This document shows, in pieces, positions 1 through 7,463 of a stretch of DNA of 13,245 bases. Both the position numbers and the translations under genes were made by a program. Where the stretch lies: positions 39,615 to 52,859 of the forward strand of contig CAUDNR010004305.1 in NCBI GenBank assembly GCA_958430865.1, read 5' to 3'. The notes beneath the pieces were generated by a model that had not been told where the DNA came from, did no database searches, and was given only the letters and a program-made list of their open reading frames with translations. This stretch comes from Entrophospora sp. SA101. Taxonomy: Eukaryota > Glomeromycota > Glomeromycetes > Entrophosporales > Entrophosporaceae. How positions within the stretch are numbered: the stretch's first letter is position 1; each line of letters begins with the position of its first letter.

Positions 1-168
1 GCTCTCGAATTAAGAACTAAGCAGTTAGAACAAGAATTAAAAACTGCTCAAGCTGAGAGAGAGAGAGAGAGAGAGAGTTTATTGGGGTGTTGGAGGTGGG
101 ATAGCAGCATCTTTTTTAGTGATTTTGTTGGTGGTTGGTTGGAAAAAGAGAAAAAAGTAAACAATTAG
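1..168 (+). CDS. 3' end of coiled-coil protein with (GA)n tract; membrane anchor out of frame
   Basis: This is the C-terminal part of a gene that starts before the window. The frame open from base 1 encodes a charged coiled coil (pattern LELRTKQLEQELKTAQ) followed by an Arg/Glu run encoded by a (GA)n tract at 55-77. After the tract this frame gives a Trp-rich, non-membrane tail ending at TAG 166-168. The frame one base over encodes a clear transmembrane helix (Gly-rich start, then AASFLVILLVVGW) and a KKRKK tail ending at TAA 158-160. The coiled-coil DNA closely matches the end of the HAD-domain gene at 6529-7446, so the two are paralogues. In that copy coiled coil and anchor are in frame. 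One extra GA unit here would bring the anchor into frame. I infer a phase-variable tail; a sequencing slip in the repeat is the alternative. The stop of the open frame touches the first base of tRNA-Asn. Confidence 0.75.
   Translation, partial: ALELRTKQLEQELKTAQAERERERESLLGCWRWDSSIFFSDFVGGWLEKEKKVNN
55..77 (+). repeat. (GA)11.5 dinucleotide tract at coiled-coil/anchor junction
   Basis: There are 23 bases of uninterrupted GA repeat inside the coding sequence, encoding alternating Glu and Arg. It sits exactly between the coiled coil and the transmembrane segment, so each one-unit change moves the anchor in or out of frame. The homologous tract in the paralogue at 627-645 of the 6 kb region (6627-6645) has 9.5 units. 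Confidence 0.9.
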
Positions 169-242
169 CCTAGTTAGCTCAGCGGTAGAGCGTCCGGCTG
201 TTAACCGGTTGGTCGTAGGTTCGATTCCTGCACTAGGCGCCA
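168..242 (+). tRNA. tRNA-Asn (GUU)
   Basis: A full cloverleaf is visible: acceptor GCCTAGT/ACTAGGC, D arm GCTC/GAGC, anticodon loop CTGTTAA with anticodon GTT, T arm GTAGG/CCTGC with loop TTCGATT, discriminator G and an encoded CCA at 240-242. It starts 7 bases after the TAA of the anchor frame of the upstream gene. It ends 16 bases before the next ATG, so it probably belongs to one transcript that is cut at the tRNA ends. Confidence 0.97.
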
Positions 243-258
243 TTTTTTTTAATTTGTA

Positions 259-822
259 ATGACAGAATTAGCACTTAAATGCATTTATACAAACAAACCA
301 AAGACAAAATTCTTCAATGACAAGGAACCGAAAGAATATCACCAATTTTTAGTGCTTAACCCAGAAATCATACCAGACGCTCACGTCTATTACACTGATA
401 GTAAAAAAAATTGTTCGTTTTGAATACCCGATGAGTTGGCAAAAAAGGCGGGGATAGATTTTGGTGATCCACGGCGGGAGACAAAAAAATACAAGTTCAT
501 TATAAATTTAGGAGAAGAAAAGACAGCAAAATTCACTACTAATAATAGAAATTGAATGGTTTTGAAGACAAAGGATTATTTTGAAAATACAGTTAAAAAA
601 ATTGGTTTTTGGGACAGTAAAAATTATTTCTACGAATTAAGTAATGACAAGAAAAAGCCAACCAAAAAGTCGAATAATAATCCAGCCCAGTCCGAAAAGG
701 AAAATAATTATTGAACTAAAATTGCTTGGGTCTGTCTACCAATCTTAATATTCTCCCTGTTCCTTTTTCTCTTTATTAAATGAATAGGTCGAAAAGGAAA
801 AGCCCAAAAGACAAATTACTAG
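259..822 (+). CDS. tail-anchored protein of unknown function (187 aa)
   Basis: I do not recognise the N-terminal domain (about residues 1-130), which mixes strand-like and helical segments. It has no signal peptide. A Lys/Asn/Pro-rich linker (about 133-150) leads to one transmembrane helix at about 155-175 (IAWVCLPILIFSLFLFLFI) and a basic tail ending GRKGKAQKTNY. Several in-frame TGA codons read as Trp, including one just before the helix and one at its end. The ATG is the first start after tRNA-Asn, 16 bases downstream of its CCA, with no Shine-Dalgarno sequence between. It shares the layout of domain, linker, C-terminal helix and Lys/Arg tail with the genes at 2182-3006, 5291-6091, 6529-7446 and 9400-10524. 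Function unknown; cytoplasmic domain held at the membrane is inferred. Confidence 0.85.
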
Positions 823-843
823 TAATTATAAAGTTTAGAAAAA

Positions 844-849
844 TATAAT
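844..849 (+). promoter_or_regulatory. -10 box (TATAAT) one base before a start codon
   Basis: A perfect TATAAT ends one base before the ATG at 851. Transcription from it would start at or just inside the start codon, giving an essentially leaderless mRNA. In AT-rich DNA a single match can be chance, but the arrangement recurs before other genes in the window. Confidence 0.5.
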
Positions 850-850
850 A

Positions 851-1543
851 ATGAAGAAAAACAGAGCAATAATTATTTTGTTGGTGCTAATTATTATGAT
901 AGGAGGAGTATTTGCTATTTGGAAATGAAACCAAAACGAGAAAGAAAAAACTGGCTCTGCTAATCAACCCCAAAACGACAACCCGCAAAAATTAACGGAA
1001 AAAGATTTAGAAAAATACTTGCTGGAAAAAAGGTTAGAATTAGAAAAATATTTTGTTTTTAATTTAGGAGAGTTGGAAACTATGAAAACAAGGCCAGCAA
1101 CAAATAGAAATGGGGGAGTTCAAGTCAATTGGCGCCTCACTTCTTCCGGAACACTTACCGACCATCTTACCAAACTAGCCGCTGTTTATGAAAAGCAGTT
1201 TGAGAAAAAAGGTTATGAGTTGAAAAACATCCCACTTAGAAAAAACCTAATCTGTTTTTTAGGAAGCAATTTTGATAGTGTTGACGACCTTTCTGATGAA
1301 TATAGTGGGGATAGATTAGACCAAAAAATTGTCAGCGGAAACTGATTTATTATCTTTGAGAAAAATTCTGATAGACACGAAACTTGTTTCGATTGATATG
1401 TAAATAACGATGGAAAGACAATCTTGCGGAGGAACAATGTCTTCCAAGTAAGAACGAAGCATCCCACTACTACCATTTGCGATAGTAAAGAAAAAGCGTT
1501 GGAAATTATAAAAACCGACCCCGCTCTCGCTGGTAAAGTTTAA
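851..1543 (+). CDS. N-terminally membrane-anchored protein of unknown function (230 aa)
   Basis: The protein begins MKKNR, then a hydrophobic helix at about residues 6-25 (AIIILLVLIIMIGGVFAI), then a polar Gln/Asn/Lys-rich linker. The globular region of about 175 residues from residue 55 is unrecognised. The Lys-rich N terminus plus helix looks like an uncleaved signal anchor, so the domain is probably extracellular, the opposite layout to the tail-anchored neighbours. I see no lipobox Cys after the helix. Two TGA codons read as Trp in the second half. It ends at TAA 1541-1543, two bases before the pth start, so the two are probably co-transcribed. No Shine-Dalgarno sequence; a TATAAT lies immediately before the ATG. 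Confidence 0.8.
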
Positions 1544-1545
1544 GT

Positions 1546-2106
1546 ATGAAGTTATTAGTTGGTCTGGGTAATCCCGGACAAGAATACCAAAATACTCGTC
1601 ATAACTTAGGGTTTTGAGTTATTGATAGTCTAGCCCAAAAATTAGCAGTAAGTTTAAAACAAAAAAAGTTTAATGGTTGGTATTATCAAACCCCAGAATA
1701 TATTCTTCTCAAGCCGCAAACTTTCATGAATAATTCGGGCGAATGCGTTTCAGCCTTTATAAGTTATTTTCATATTTCTTTAGATAATTTATTAGTAATT
1801 TATGATGATATCGCTTTACCGTTAGGAAATTTTCGTTATCGCCTACAAGGCTCCGACGGCGGACATAACGGACTAAAAAATATTATTGAACTATTGGGAA
1901 GCAAACATTTTCCAAGGTTGCGAATTGGTATTGGTTATGACCGAAGTTTTTCTCTTCATAACTGGGTTTTAGGTAAGTTAAGCGAGTCAGAAAAAAAGCA
2001 AATTGAAATAATTTTGCCTACTCTTTTAACTAGTTTACAAGAATGAATTTCCGAAAATAATTTTGCCAAAGTTATGAATAAATATAATAGTGTGATAAAA
2101 TTATAA
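1546..2106 (+). CDS. pth: peptidyl-tRNA hydrolase
   Basis: Releases tRNA from peptidyl-tRNA that drops off the ribosome; an essential cytoplasmic enzyme. The N terminus MKLLVGLGNPGQEY and the NTRHNLGFW motif (catalytic His19) are family signatures. FMNNSG (Asn62), DDIALPLG (87-94) and GSDGGHNGLKN follow in the expected order. At 186 residues it is close to the usual 185-195. In-frame TGA codons read as Trp at the GFW position and near the C terminus (LQEW). The position of E. coli Asp93 appears to be Ala90 here (ALP instead of DLP); from memory this variant exists in other bacterial Pth proteins. The gene follows the anchored protein by two bases, without a visible Shine-Dalgarno sequence. 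Its last codons contain the -10 box of the next gene. Confidence 0.95.
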
Positions 2107-2107
2107 T
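2102..2107 (+). promoter_or_regulatory. -10 box (TATAAT) overlapping the pth stop codon
   Basis: The perfect TATAAT overlaps the pth TAA and ends three bases before ATG 2111. It supports 2111, not 2182, as the original start of the zinc-finger gene. It would give a leaderless transcript. Confidence 0.5.
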
Positions 2108-2110
2108 ATT

Positions 2111-2263
2111 ATGACTAATAAATGTGACGCTTGCAACAAGGAAATTGGTTCCAGTGTAAATAAGATAATATTGGTTAGTAAATGTACCAAGTTAAAATCT
2201 GCTCTACCGAAATTTTTCGCCAAACTGCCCCTGCCGAGTTTCATCCCCAAATTAAAAAAATAG
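2111..2263 (+). pseudogene. detached N-terminal zinc-finger fragment (50 aa) of the downstream gene
   Basis: The frame from ATG 2111 begins MTNKCDACNKEIGSS, a CxxC half-site typical of zinc fingers, and then runs to a TAG at 2261-2263. The next frame over carries the matching second half-site CESC about 90 residues on. I infer that this is the true N terminus of the 2182-3006 protein, cut off by a frame change between about 2180 and 2190. The sequence cannot tell whether this is a real mutation, a recoding site or a read error. Confidence 0.5.
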
Positions 2264-3006
2264 AAAGATTATCAGCGGCATTAAGCAAAGAAACAAGTGA
2301 TATTGAACTTTACGAAAAACAAGTATGAAGTCTAGCAGATAAATTTATCCGTGACAAGGGCGGGACGGAAAAAAGTACCCTTGATTTTACTTTTTGTGAA
2401 TCTTGTAGACAAGAGTGAAAACAACAAGAAAGCGAATTAGAAAAAAGTTTTAAAAATAAGTATGGCGAAGCCGAAGAAAAAGAATTAGAGAGAAAGCTGA
2501 GTGAGATAGACAAAGAAGGTGATGAATTATTTTTTGAGGTCAAAAAAGTACTTAGTGAGGAAAGAGTCGAACAAATTGGCGAAGAAATAACGGAAGAAAT
2601 GAAAAAAGAAATTTTAGCTGAGAGAGAGAGAAATGTCCCACCACAGCAGCCCAATCAAACCCCGCCTCCTACTCAGTCCCCTCAGCAAACTAATCGAATA
2701 AAACAATTAGAGCAAGAAAAATCCCAATTACAACAAAAAATCCAAGAATTAGAACAACAATTAGCCAACAGTCAATTAAGTGCCAGCGAGCGGCAAGAAA
2801 AAGAGCGACAGTTAACCGATAGCAAAAATTCTCTCCGCGACAAAAATAAAGAATTAGACCAATTAAAAAATAATCCTTCCGATAACTCGCCAAATCTAAC
2901 TAATAACAATAATAATAAACTCAATTGAGTGATTGGTCTCGGAATTGCCGGCGTAGTAATTGGTTTGCTATGTTTTATTTTTCTAGCCAAACGGAGGAAA
3001 AATTAA
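2182..3006 (+). CDS. coiled-coil tail-anchored protein with half a zinc finger (274 aa, probably 5'-frameshifted)
   Basis: From ATG 2182 the open frame encodes a YQVKI strand, a helical stretch, then FCESCRQEW (Cys72, Cys75). A long Glu/Lys-rich helical region follows, then a Pro/Gln-rich segment near residues 153-170 and a Gln/Leu coiled coil to about 235. An Asn run leads to a transmembrane helix at 249-270 (VIGLGIAGVVIGLLCFIFLA), and the protein ends KRRKN. A short (GA)6 tract at 2620-2631 encodes the same Ala-Glu-Arg-Glu-Arg motif that precedes the anchors of the 1-168 and 6529-7446 genes. Three TGA codons read as Trp. Its CxxC partner lies in another frame upstream (2111-2263), so ATG 2182 may only be the first start after the break. 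Function unknown. Confidence 0.7.
2620..2631 (+). repeat. (GA)6 tract inside the coding region
   Basis: Six GA units encode Glu-Arg pairs in frame. It is shorter and more internal than the tracts at 55-77 and 6627-6645, but uses the same AERER context. Confidence 0.75.
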
Positions 3007-3009
3007 TTG

Positions 3010-4920
3010 CTACTTACTTTCTAAATACTTTTTATCCAACTCGTCCAAAAAGGGGGAATATAATTCCTTGCTACTAACTAAATATAATAATCTTTTGGCA
3101 CGGGTAATACCAACATAAAATAATCTTCTTTCTTCGGTGAGGTCTTGGGTATCACGGTAAGGTAAAGTTCCATGGTCTAAGTAGACAAAAAATACTACTT
3201 CAAACTCTAGCCCTTTGGCTTGGTGAACTGACGAAAGAATTAAATTATTACGGGTTTTTAATAATTTCTTGTCCTCAAAAGCAATAATAATTCATTGTAA
3301 AAAAGTATTTAACAATTCCCCTAAATTGGGATATTCTTTTTGGCGCTTATTTTCCCAGTTTTGTGCAATGTTAAGGAACTGTTGAACGTTTTTTTCGCGC
3401 TCGACCGGATTAATCTTGGTTTTTAAGTGGGCCCAATAATTAAAGTCGTTAAGCACGCTTAAAAGAAAATTATTGAGCGAAATGGGTTTTGCTAATTTTT
3501 CCTTTCAATTATTAACTTTGGAAACAAACTCGGTTATTTTTTCTAGTTGACCGGCAGCCAATTTAGCATTGCTAGTATTTTCCTGACTTGAATTAGTGCT
3601 AGTAGTAAAATTATTAAGATAATGGTAAATACTAGCCCCTTCTTTTTCACTACTTTGTTCAATTTTTTCGATAGTGCGAACCCCGATTTTCTCCTGTAAT
3701 CCTAGTATTCGCAATAAAGAAATATTATCTTGGTAAATAATGGTGCGGCAAAAGGCTAAGACGTCTTTAATTTCTTCCCGTTCAATGAACTTGAAAGAAC
3801 CCAGGATTTCATAAGGTATTTTTTGAGCGACTAATTCTTGTTCGATACGGCTGGAAAGATAATTATTTCGGTATAAAATAGCAATGTCGCTAAATTGCAG
3901 TTTTTCCCGTGCCAGTAATCAGCGAATTTGGTTAACTAACGAGCGTAAAGACAAGCGAGTAGTTAAATTTGCTTTTAGTCCTTGCGTCTTAGAAGAAATT
4001 AGGAGGTTCTTAATTAGCGAGGAGTCATTTTTTTCGACAAAAGAATTAGTTAAATCAAGAATATTACTAGTGGAGCGATAATTAGTGTTAAGATAGATAG
4101 TTTTTCAGTTCTTATCGCGGGTAAAAGAAGAAATTAAGTGGGGAGTTGCTCCTTGAAATCCATAAATAGCTTGATTGGGGTCACCCACTAAAAAAACCTT
4201 TTGTTGGTCACTTAAAATTAACTTAATTACTTCCCATTGAATAGCGTTAATATCTTGGAATTCATCCAAGAGGATATGAGTAAATTGGGCTTGGTATTCT
4301 TTCCGAACTGGGGGATGATAAGTGAAAAGAGTAATAGTGTAAAGAAGTAAATCATTAAAGTCGAGGGTTTTATTAACTATTAAATACTCTTGATATTTTT
4401 CATATATTTCATACCTTCTTTTGGCTAATTCATCAAATTGTAGCGGGTCAGCAGTAAGTTTACCGTTTTTTCAGCCACTAATACAGGCAATAATAGTATT
4501 TACCTCTTTTTGGTCGCAATTATAATTATTTTGACTAATTATTTTGCGAACTATTACTTCTTGTTCTTGGCGGTCATAAACCGGGAATTTACTGTCGGGA
4601 AAGCCCAATAAATGGGAATGTTTGTTTAGCACTCGAAAACAAAAAGAATGAAAGTTATAAATATGTAATTTCTTGGGAGAAATATTAGTAATAGCCGAGA
4701 AAATTCTCTTGCGGACTTCTTTAATTGCTTTTTTGGCAAAAGTTAAAATCAGAATATTTTCTGGCTGGGCTTGCTGACTAGCCAATAAATAAATCGCCTT
4801 ACTGACCAAAGTTTTGGTTTTGCCACAACCCGGACCAGCAATGACACAAACTCGATGGTGTTTTTCATAAACAGCTTGTTTTTGCTGCTCATTTAACTCT
4901 TGTAAATATTCTAACTCCAT
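3010..4920 (-). CDS. UvrD/PcrA-type superfamily 1 DNA helicase (636 aa)
   Basis: ATP-driven 3'-5' DNA helicase of the UvrD/Rep/PcrA family, used in nucleotide excision repair and replication-conflict removal. Motifs in order: Q motif region LNEQQKQAV (residues 9-17), Walker A AGPGCGKT (28-35), motif Ia LILTFAKKA, HSFCFRVL, motif II DEFQD (219-223), motif III VGDPNQAIYGFQGA, motif IV NYRSTSNI, motif V HQAKGLEFEVVFF and motif VI EERRLFYVGITRAKRLLYL. At 636 residues it is shorter than typical UvrD/PcrA (about 720-750) and ends soon after motif VI, so the C-terminal RNA-polymerase-binding tail is missing. TGA reads as Trp at several sites. The ATG has no Shine-Dalgarno sequence; a TTGACT at 4945-4950 lies 24 bases upstream, which would place the transcription start near the ATG. 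It converges on the plus-strand gene, three bases apart. Confidence 0.93.
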
Positions 4921-5120
4921 TTTAATTTATTTTTATTAAGAATTAGTCAACTGGTGAAGCAAATTAAAGAAAAAATAACTAAAGCATGTGCGGAAATTTG
5001 TTCTTAATAAAAGTATTGGTAAGAAACTAAAAATAAAAGACAAAGAACTGCAAAGATAAAAAAGAGAGAAGCAATTTAGTCTTTAATACTTTTTTGCTCT
5101 GCAAAGCAAATTTAATTTTG
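4921..5120. other. A-rich intergenic region between the helicase start and the cmk remnant
   Basis: No gene is visible on either strand. It holds a TTGACT (minus strand, 4945-4950) fitting a -35 box for the helicase. There is a long imperfect inverted repeat: AAAAGTATT near 5010 can pair with AATACTTTT near 5083, with ACTAAA/TTTAGT inside. A small hairpin, TTTGCT/AGCAAA, lies near 5093-5110. These could form a transcript end or a small structured RNA, but AT-rich pairing of this kind is weak evidence. Confidence 0.35.
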
Positions 5121-5299
5121 TTATCATATTAACTCATTATATCTTTTTATTATTTTGGCTACACTTTCTGGTAGAGTTAAATTAGTAGTATCTAATTCTC
5201 AACTATCAGCAGTTTTTCGCAACGGAGAAAGAGTTCGTTTTCTATCTCGTTCATCGCGAGCTCGTAAGTCTTTGGCTACTTCCGCTCAACTTATTTTTT
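5121..5299 (-). pseudogene. cmk: 3' remnant of cytidylate kinase
   Basis: The minus frame ending at TAA 5121-5123 reads ISWAEVAKDLRARDERD, then RKRTLSPLRKTADS, then ELDTTNLTLPESVAKII. This is the C-terminal region of cytidylate kinase: the RD..DR.R lid motif with its SPL follow-on, then the ALVLDST-like strand. It lacks everything before this, including the P-loop and CMP-binding parts. Two TGA codons read as Trp. The frame runs into the 3' end of the tail-anchored gene at 5291-6091, whose stop codon overlaps it, and no start for an independent product is evident. The upstream limit of homology is uncertain by a few codons. Cmk (CMP to CDP) is normally retained in small genomes, so an intact copy should exist elsewhere. 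Confidence 0.75.
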
Positions 5300-6091
5300 G
5301 CCTCTTTTCCAAATAAACCAAACCATAAATAAAATTATAATTCCGCCTGTTACTCCGAAAAAAACATATAAAGTGAAATTGCTATTATCTGGCTGGGTTG
5401 AGGGAGTTTTGTCAGGGTTATTTTGTTGTGGTGTTTTGTCCGGGTCGGGTTGGCGGTCATCAAAATTTTTATACTCTTCGAATTGATAATATTTTGGTTG
5501 TTTGTCAATCCGCACATGTAAATAACTAACGCCTAAACCGGACGTGGATAATCATTTCGGGTCGGGGCTTTTTTCCAATTCTTCGGACAATTTTTCAGCT
5601 ACTTCTTTTCAAAACGCTTGTTGCTGTTCGTCGGGAGCATTTTTGGTAAATTGGCTAATATTTTTAAAATCAAGGTCTGGTCCGGGTTTAGGAATAGGAA
5701 TAACTAAGACACTATCCTTCCTCTGATTAGGAAAACTACAAACTCATTTTTGATAATTATCTGAGATATGCTTCCCAAAACTGGTTCAATTTTGGGTAAT
5801 ATTATTTAAGCTTTCTGATTTAGTTAATACAAACTTAAAGGGTCTGTTAATAGTCTTTTTTGATACTGGCAGACATTCCCAAAAGTAGCCTGAGAGTTCC
5901 TTAGTAGCATGATTGAGAGCCATTCTCAATATGGTGTTAAAATCTTTATTACCGGCTTGGCAAAGTTCCAAAAAATCCTTTCAAGTGAATTCACTACTGC
6001 TTTTTGCTCCCGGTTTTGAAAAGCAAAATTCTATTTGTTCACAATTTTTTTTCCAGGGATGAAATTTTCAATTATTAAATTCATTAGTCAT
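5291..6091 (-). CDS. tail-anchored protein with Pro-rich linker, unknown domain (266 aa)
   Basis: No signal peptide is present. The first about 210 residues form a Trp- and Lys-rich domain I do not recognise (starts MTNEFNNWKFHPWKKNCEQ, with IPIPKPGPD in the middle). Residues about 213-237 are a disordered linker with two PDKTP repeats. A transmembrane helix follows at about 239-261 (LYVFFGVTGGIIILFMVWFIW), with tail KRGKK. Six or more TGA codons read as Trp. The start is the only ATG next to a (TA)11 tract, which runs directly into it (6091-6112). The 3' end overlaps the cmk remnant, so this gene probably arrived by insertion into or beside cmk. The linker before the helix is reminiscent of surface proteins, but there is no LPxTG and no export signal. 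Confidence 0.85.
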
Positions 6092-6112
6092 ATATATATA
6101 TATATATATATA
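6090..6112 (-). repeat. (TA)11 tract abutting a start codon
   Basis: Twenty-two bases of pure TA repeat end inside the ATG of the 5291-6091 gene. The repeat can itself supply TATATA as a -10 box. A change in unit number would shift promoter spacing or mRNA leader length, a classic place for on/off or graded switching. Confidence 0.85.
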
Positions 6113-6170
6113 GTTTTAATGAATTACTGATTAGTTAGCCATACTTAATTTTTCCTATTTTCTAATCAAG

Positions 6171-6196
6171 AGGATAAGAATTTAACAAATTATTCT
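6171..6196. repeat. inverted repeat downstream of rplX
   Basis: An 8-base perfect stem (ATAAGAAT/ATTCTTAT) with a 10-base loop lies about 8 bases after the rplX stop. It could end rplX transcription, but there is no clear T-run after it on the minus strand, so I list it only as a hairpin. Confidence 0.4.
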
Positions 6197-6203
6197 TATA
6201 TAA

Positions 6204-6524
6204 CTAGTCTATTCGAGTGTTATATTGGCGAGACTTACGCAGTTTTTTTCCATCAACTATTTGAAAACCAATTTTGGTAATTTTCTTTTTATCCTCTAAC
6301 CAGTAAGCCACATTAGAAAGGGAAAGCGGAACCATAATTTCTTTTAATTCTTTCTTTTCCTTACTTTCAGCCGTGGATTTATCATATTTTTTCCGACTAA
6401 CTTTTTTTAAATATACTATTTGATTTTTGCGGTCGAGGCGGGAAATATAGTCAATTTTGCCGCGGTGTTGACCGGTAATAACTTTGACTAAATCGCCAGT
6501 TTTTAATTTTGTTTTTATTAGCAT
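6204..6524 (-). CDS. rplX: 50S ribosomal protein L24
   Basis: Assembly-initiator protein of the large subunit, binding 23S rRNA. The KOW motif is at residues 8-30 (KTGDLVKVITGQHRGKI). The chain continues with the family pattern KEIMVPLSLSNVAYWLEDKK, KIGFQIVDGKK and a basic C terminus (LRKSRQYNTRID). At 106 residues it has the usual length. Its ATG lies 4 bases after the stop of the HAD-domain tail-anchored gene, so they are probably co-transcribed. Normally rplX lies between rplN and rplE in the ribosomal S10/spc cluster; here it stands alone. No Shine-Dalgarno sequence is seen. Confidence 0.93.
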   Translation of the reverse strand: MLIKTKLKTGDLVKVITGQHRGKIDYISRLDRKNQIVYLKKVSRKKYDKSTAESKEKKELKEIMVPLSLSNVAYWLEDKKKITKIGFQIVDGKKLRKSRQYNTRID

Positions 6525-6528
6525 ATTT

Positions 6529-7446
6529 TTATGTATTAATATTATTCTTCTTTCTCTTTCAAATAGTTATAATTATAATTAGCAGAGAAAAAATAATTAT
6601 TCCTCCCACGGAAAATAGCAAAATTGCTCTCTCTCTCTCTCTCTCGGCTTTGCTAGTTTTTAATTGTTGTTCTAACTGTTTGGTTTTTAGCTCCAAAGCA
6701 GCAATAGTGAAGTCTTGGTCTTTTAAATCGGAGACTGTGGTTTTAACGTGGTAGATATTGGGAGCTTGAATATGACTTGTGGTTTTGTAATCAGGAAGAA
6801 GATAGATTTTATTGGGATTGTTGAAATAATTTGGACATTCTCCTATATCCGCATGATCATCAATAAAAATATCAAAATCAGGGTGATTATCGCGAATGTA
6901 TTCTCTTCTGTGTATACCTAAAAGATTTCCTTTACCTTTTATCAATAATGAAGATTGAGGAAATTTGCCGAAAGTTTTTTGAAATTTGGATTTTTTTCTA
7001 TTGTCTTTGCCTCTTGTTGTACTTATAATTATTAATTCACCGATCAATCCTTCTTTTCGAGCATTAAAAAGTTCCTCAGCGATAGTCAACCAAGGAGCTT
7101 TTTTATAGAAATCAGGTTTTTCAGCTAACTCAAAAAATTGTTCTCTGACTTTCTGAAATTTATCGGAATCCTTTCTTAATTCCTCTATTACCTTATTACA
7201 TGTATTAGTGGTTTTTTGAAAAGGAAAATACTGCATAGAAGCATTTTCTCAGAAAAAATCGAAATATTCTCTAAATGGTTTTAATTCTTTTCCTTCGCCT
7301 CAGTTATTTTTATTGATAAGCTCGTATCATACGGTTGGATTAAATGGTTGTAAACACTCATCTCAATCAGCAATAACCTTCAGTGAACGACCTTTTTGCT
7401 GGCTGACTTGCTTGATGAAAGAATAAAGAGAGTTGATTTTGTTCAT
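6529..7446 (-). CDS. HAD-superfamily domain with coiled coil, (GA)n tract and C-terminal membrane anchor (305 aa)
   Basis: The N-terminal part looks like a haloacid dehalogenase-type phosphohydrolase: motif I VIADWDECL (Asp27, Asp29), motif II IIISTTRG (Ser142/Thr143), a candidate motif III Lys in SLLIKGKG (Lys170) and motif IV DIFIDDHADI (Asp196, Asp197). Residues about 245-267 are a coiled coil (LELKTKQLEQQLKTSKAE), followed by an Arg/Glu run from the GA tract. A transmembrane helix at about 274-296 and tail KRKKNNINT follow. In the other two frames after the GA tract the helix is lost, so this copy is in the anchored state. Substrate unknown; the substitution of Gly by Glu after Asp29 is unusual. 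The ATG lies 17 bases after the CCA of tRNA-Thr, with no Shine-Dalgarno sequence. The end is paralogous to 1-168. TGA codons read as Trp throughout, including Trp28 between the two motif I Asp residues. Confidence 0.87.
6627..6645 (-). repeat. (GA)9.5 tract between coiled coil and membrane anchor
   Basis: On the coding (minus) strand this is 19 bases of GA repeat at residues 268-273 of the HAD gene. Here coiled coil and anchor share one frame. Gain or loss of one unit would replace the helix with short polar tails ending early. Confidence 0.88.
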
Positions 7447-7463
7447 TATTTTTTACTAAAAAA

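Noticed and set aside
5300..5345. Extension of the cmk homology further into the tail-anchored gene
   Set aside because: The frame stays open and has an Arg-Arg pair, but spacing to the conserved lid does not match cytidylate kinase; probably chance.
5291..5400. Sortase-type LPxTG surface protein
   Set aside because: The Pro/Thr linker precedes a helix and basic tail, but there is no LPxTG-like motif and no signal peptide.
6171..6196. Rho-independent terminator after rplX
   Set aside because: The stem is AT-only and not followed by a T-run on the minus strand, so it is kept only as an inverted repeat.
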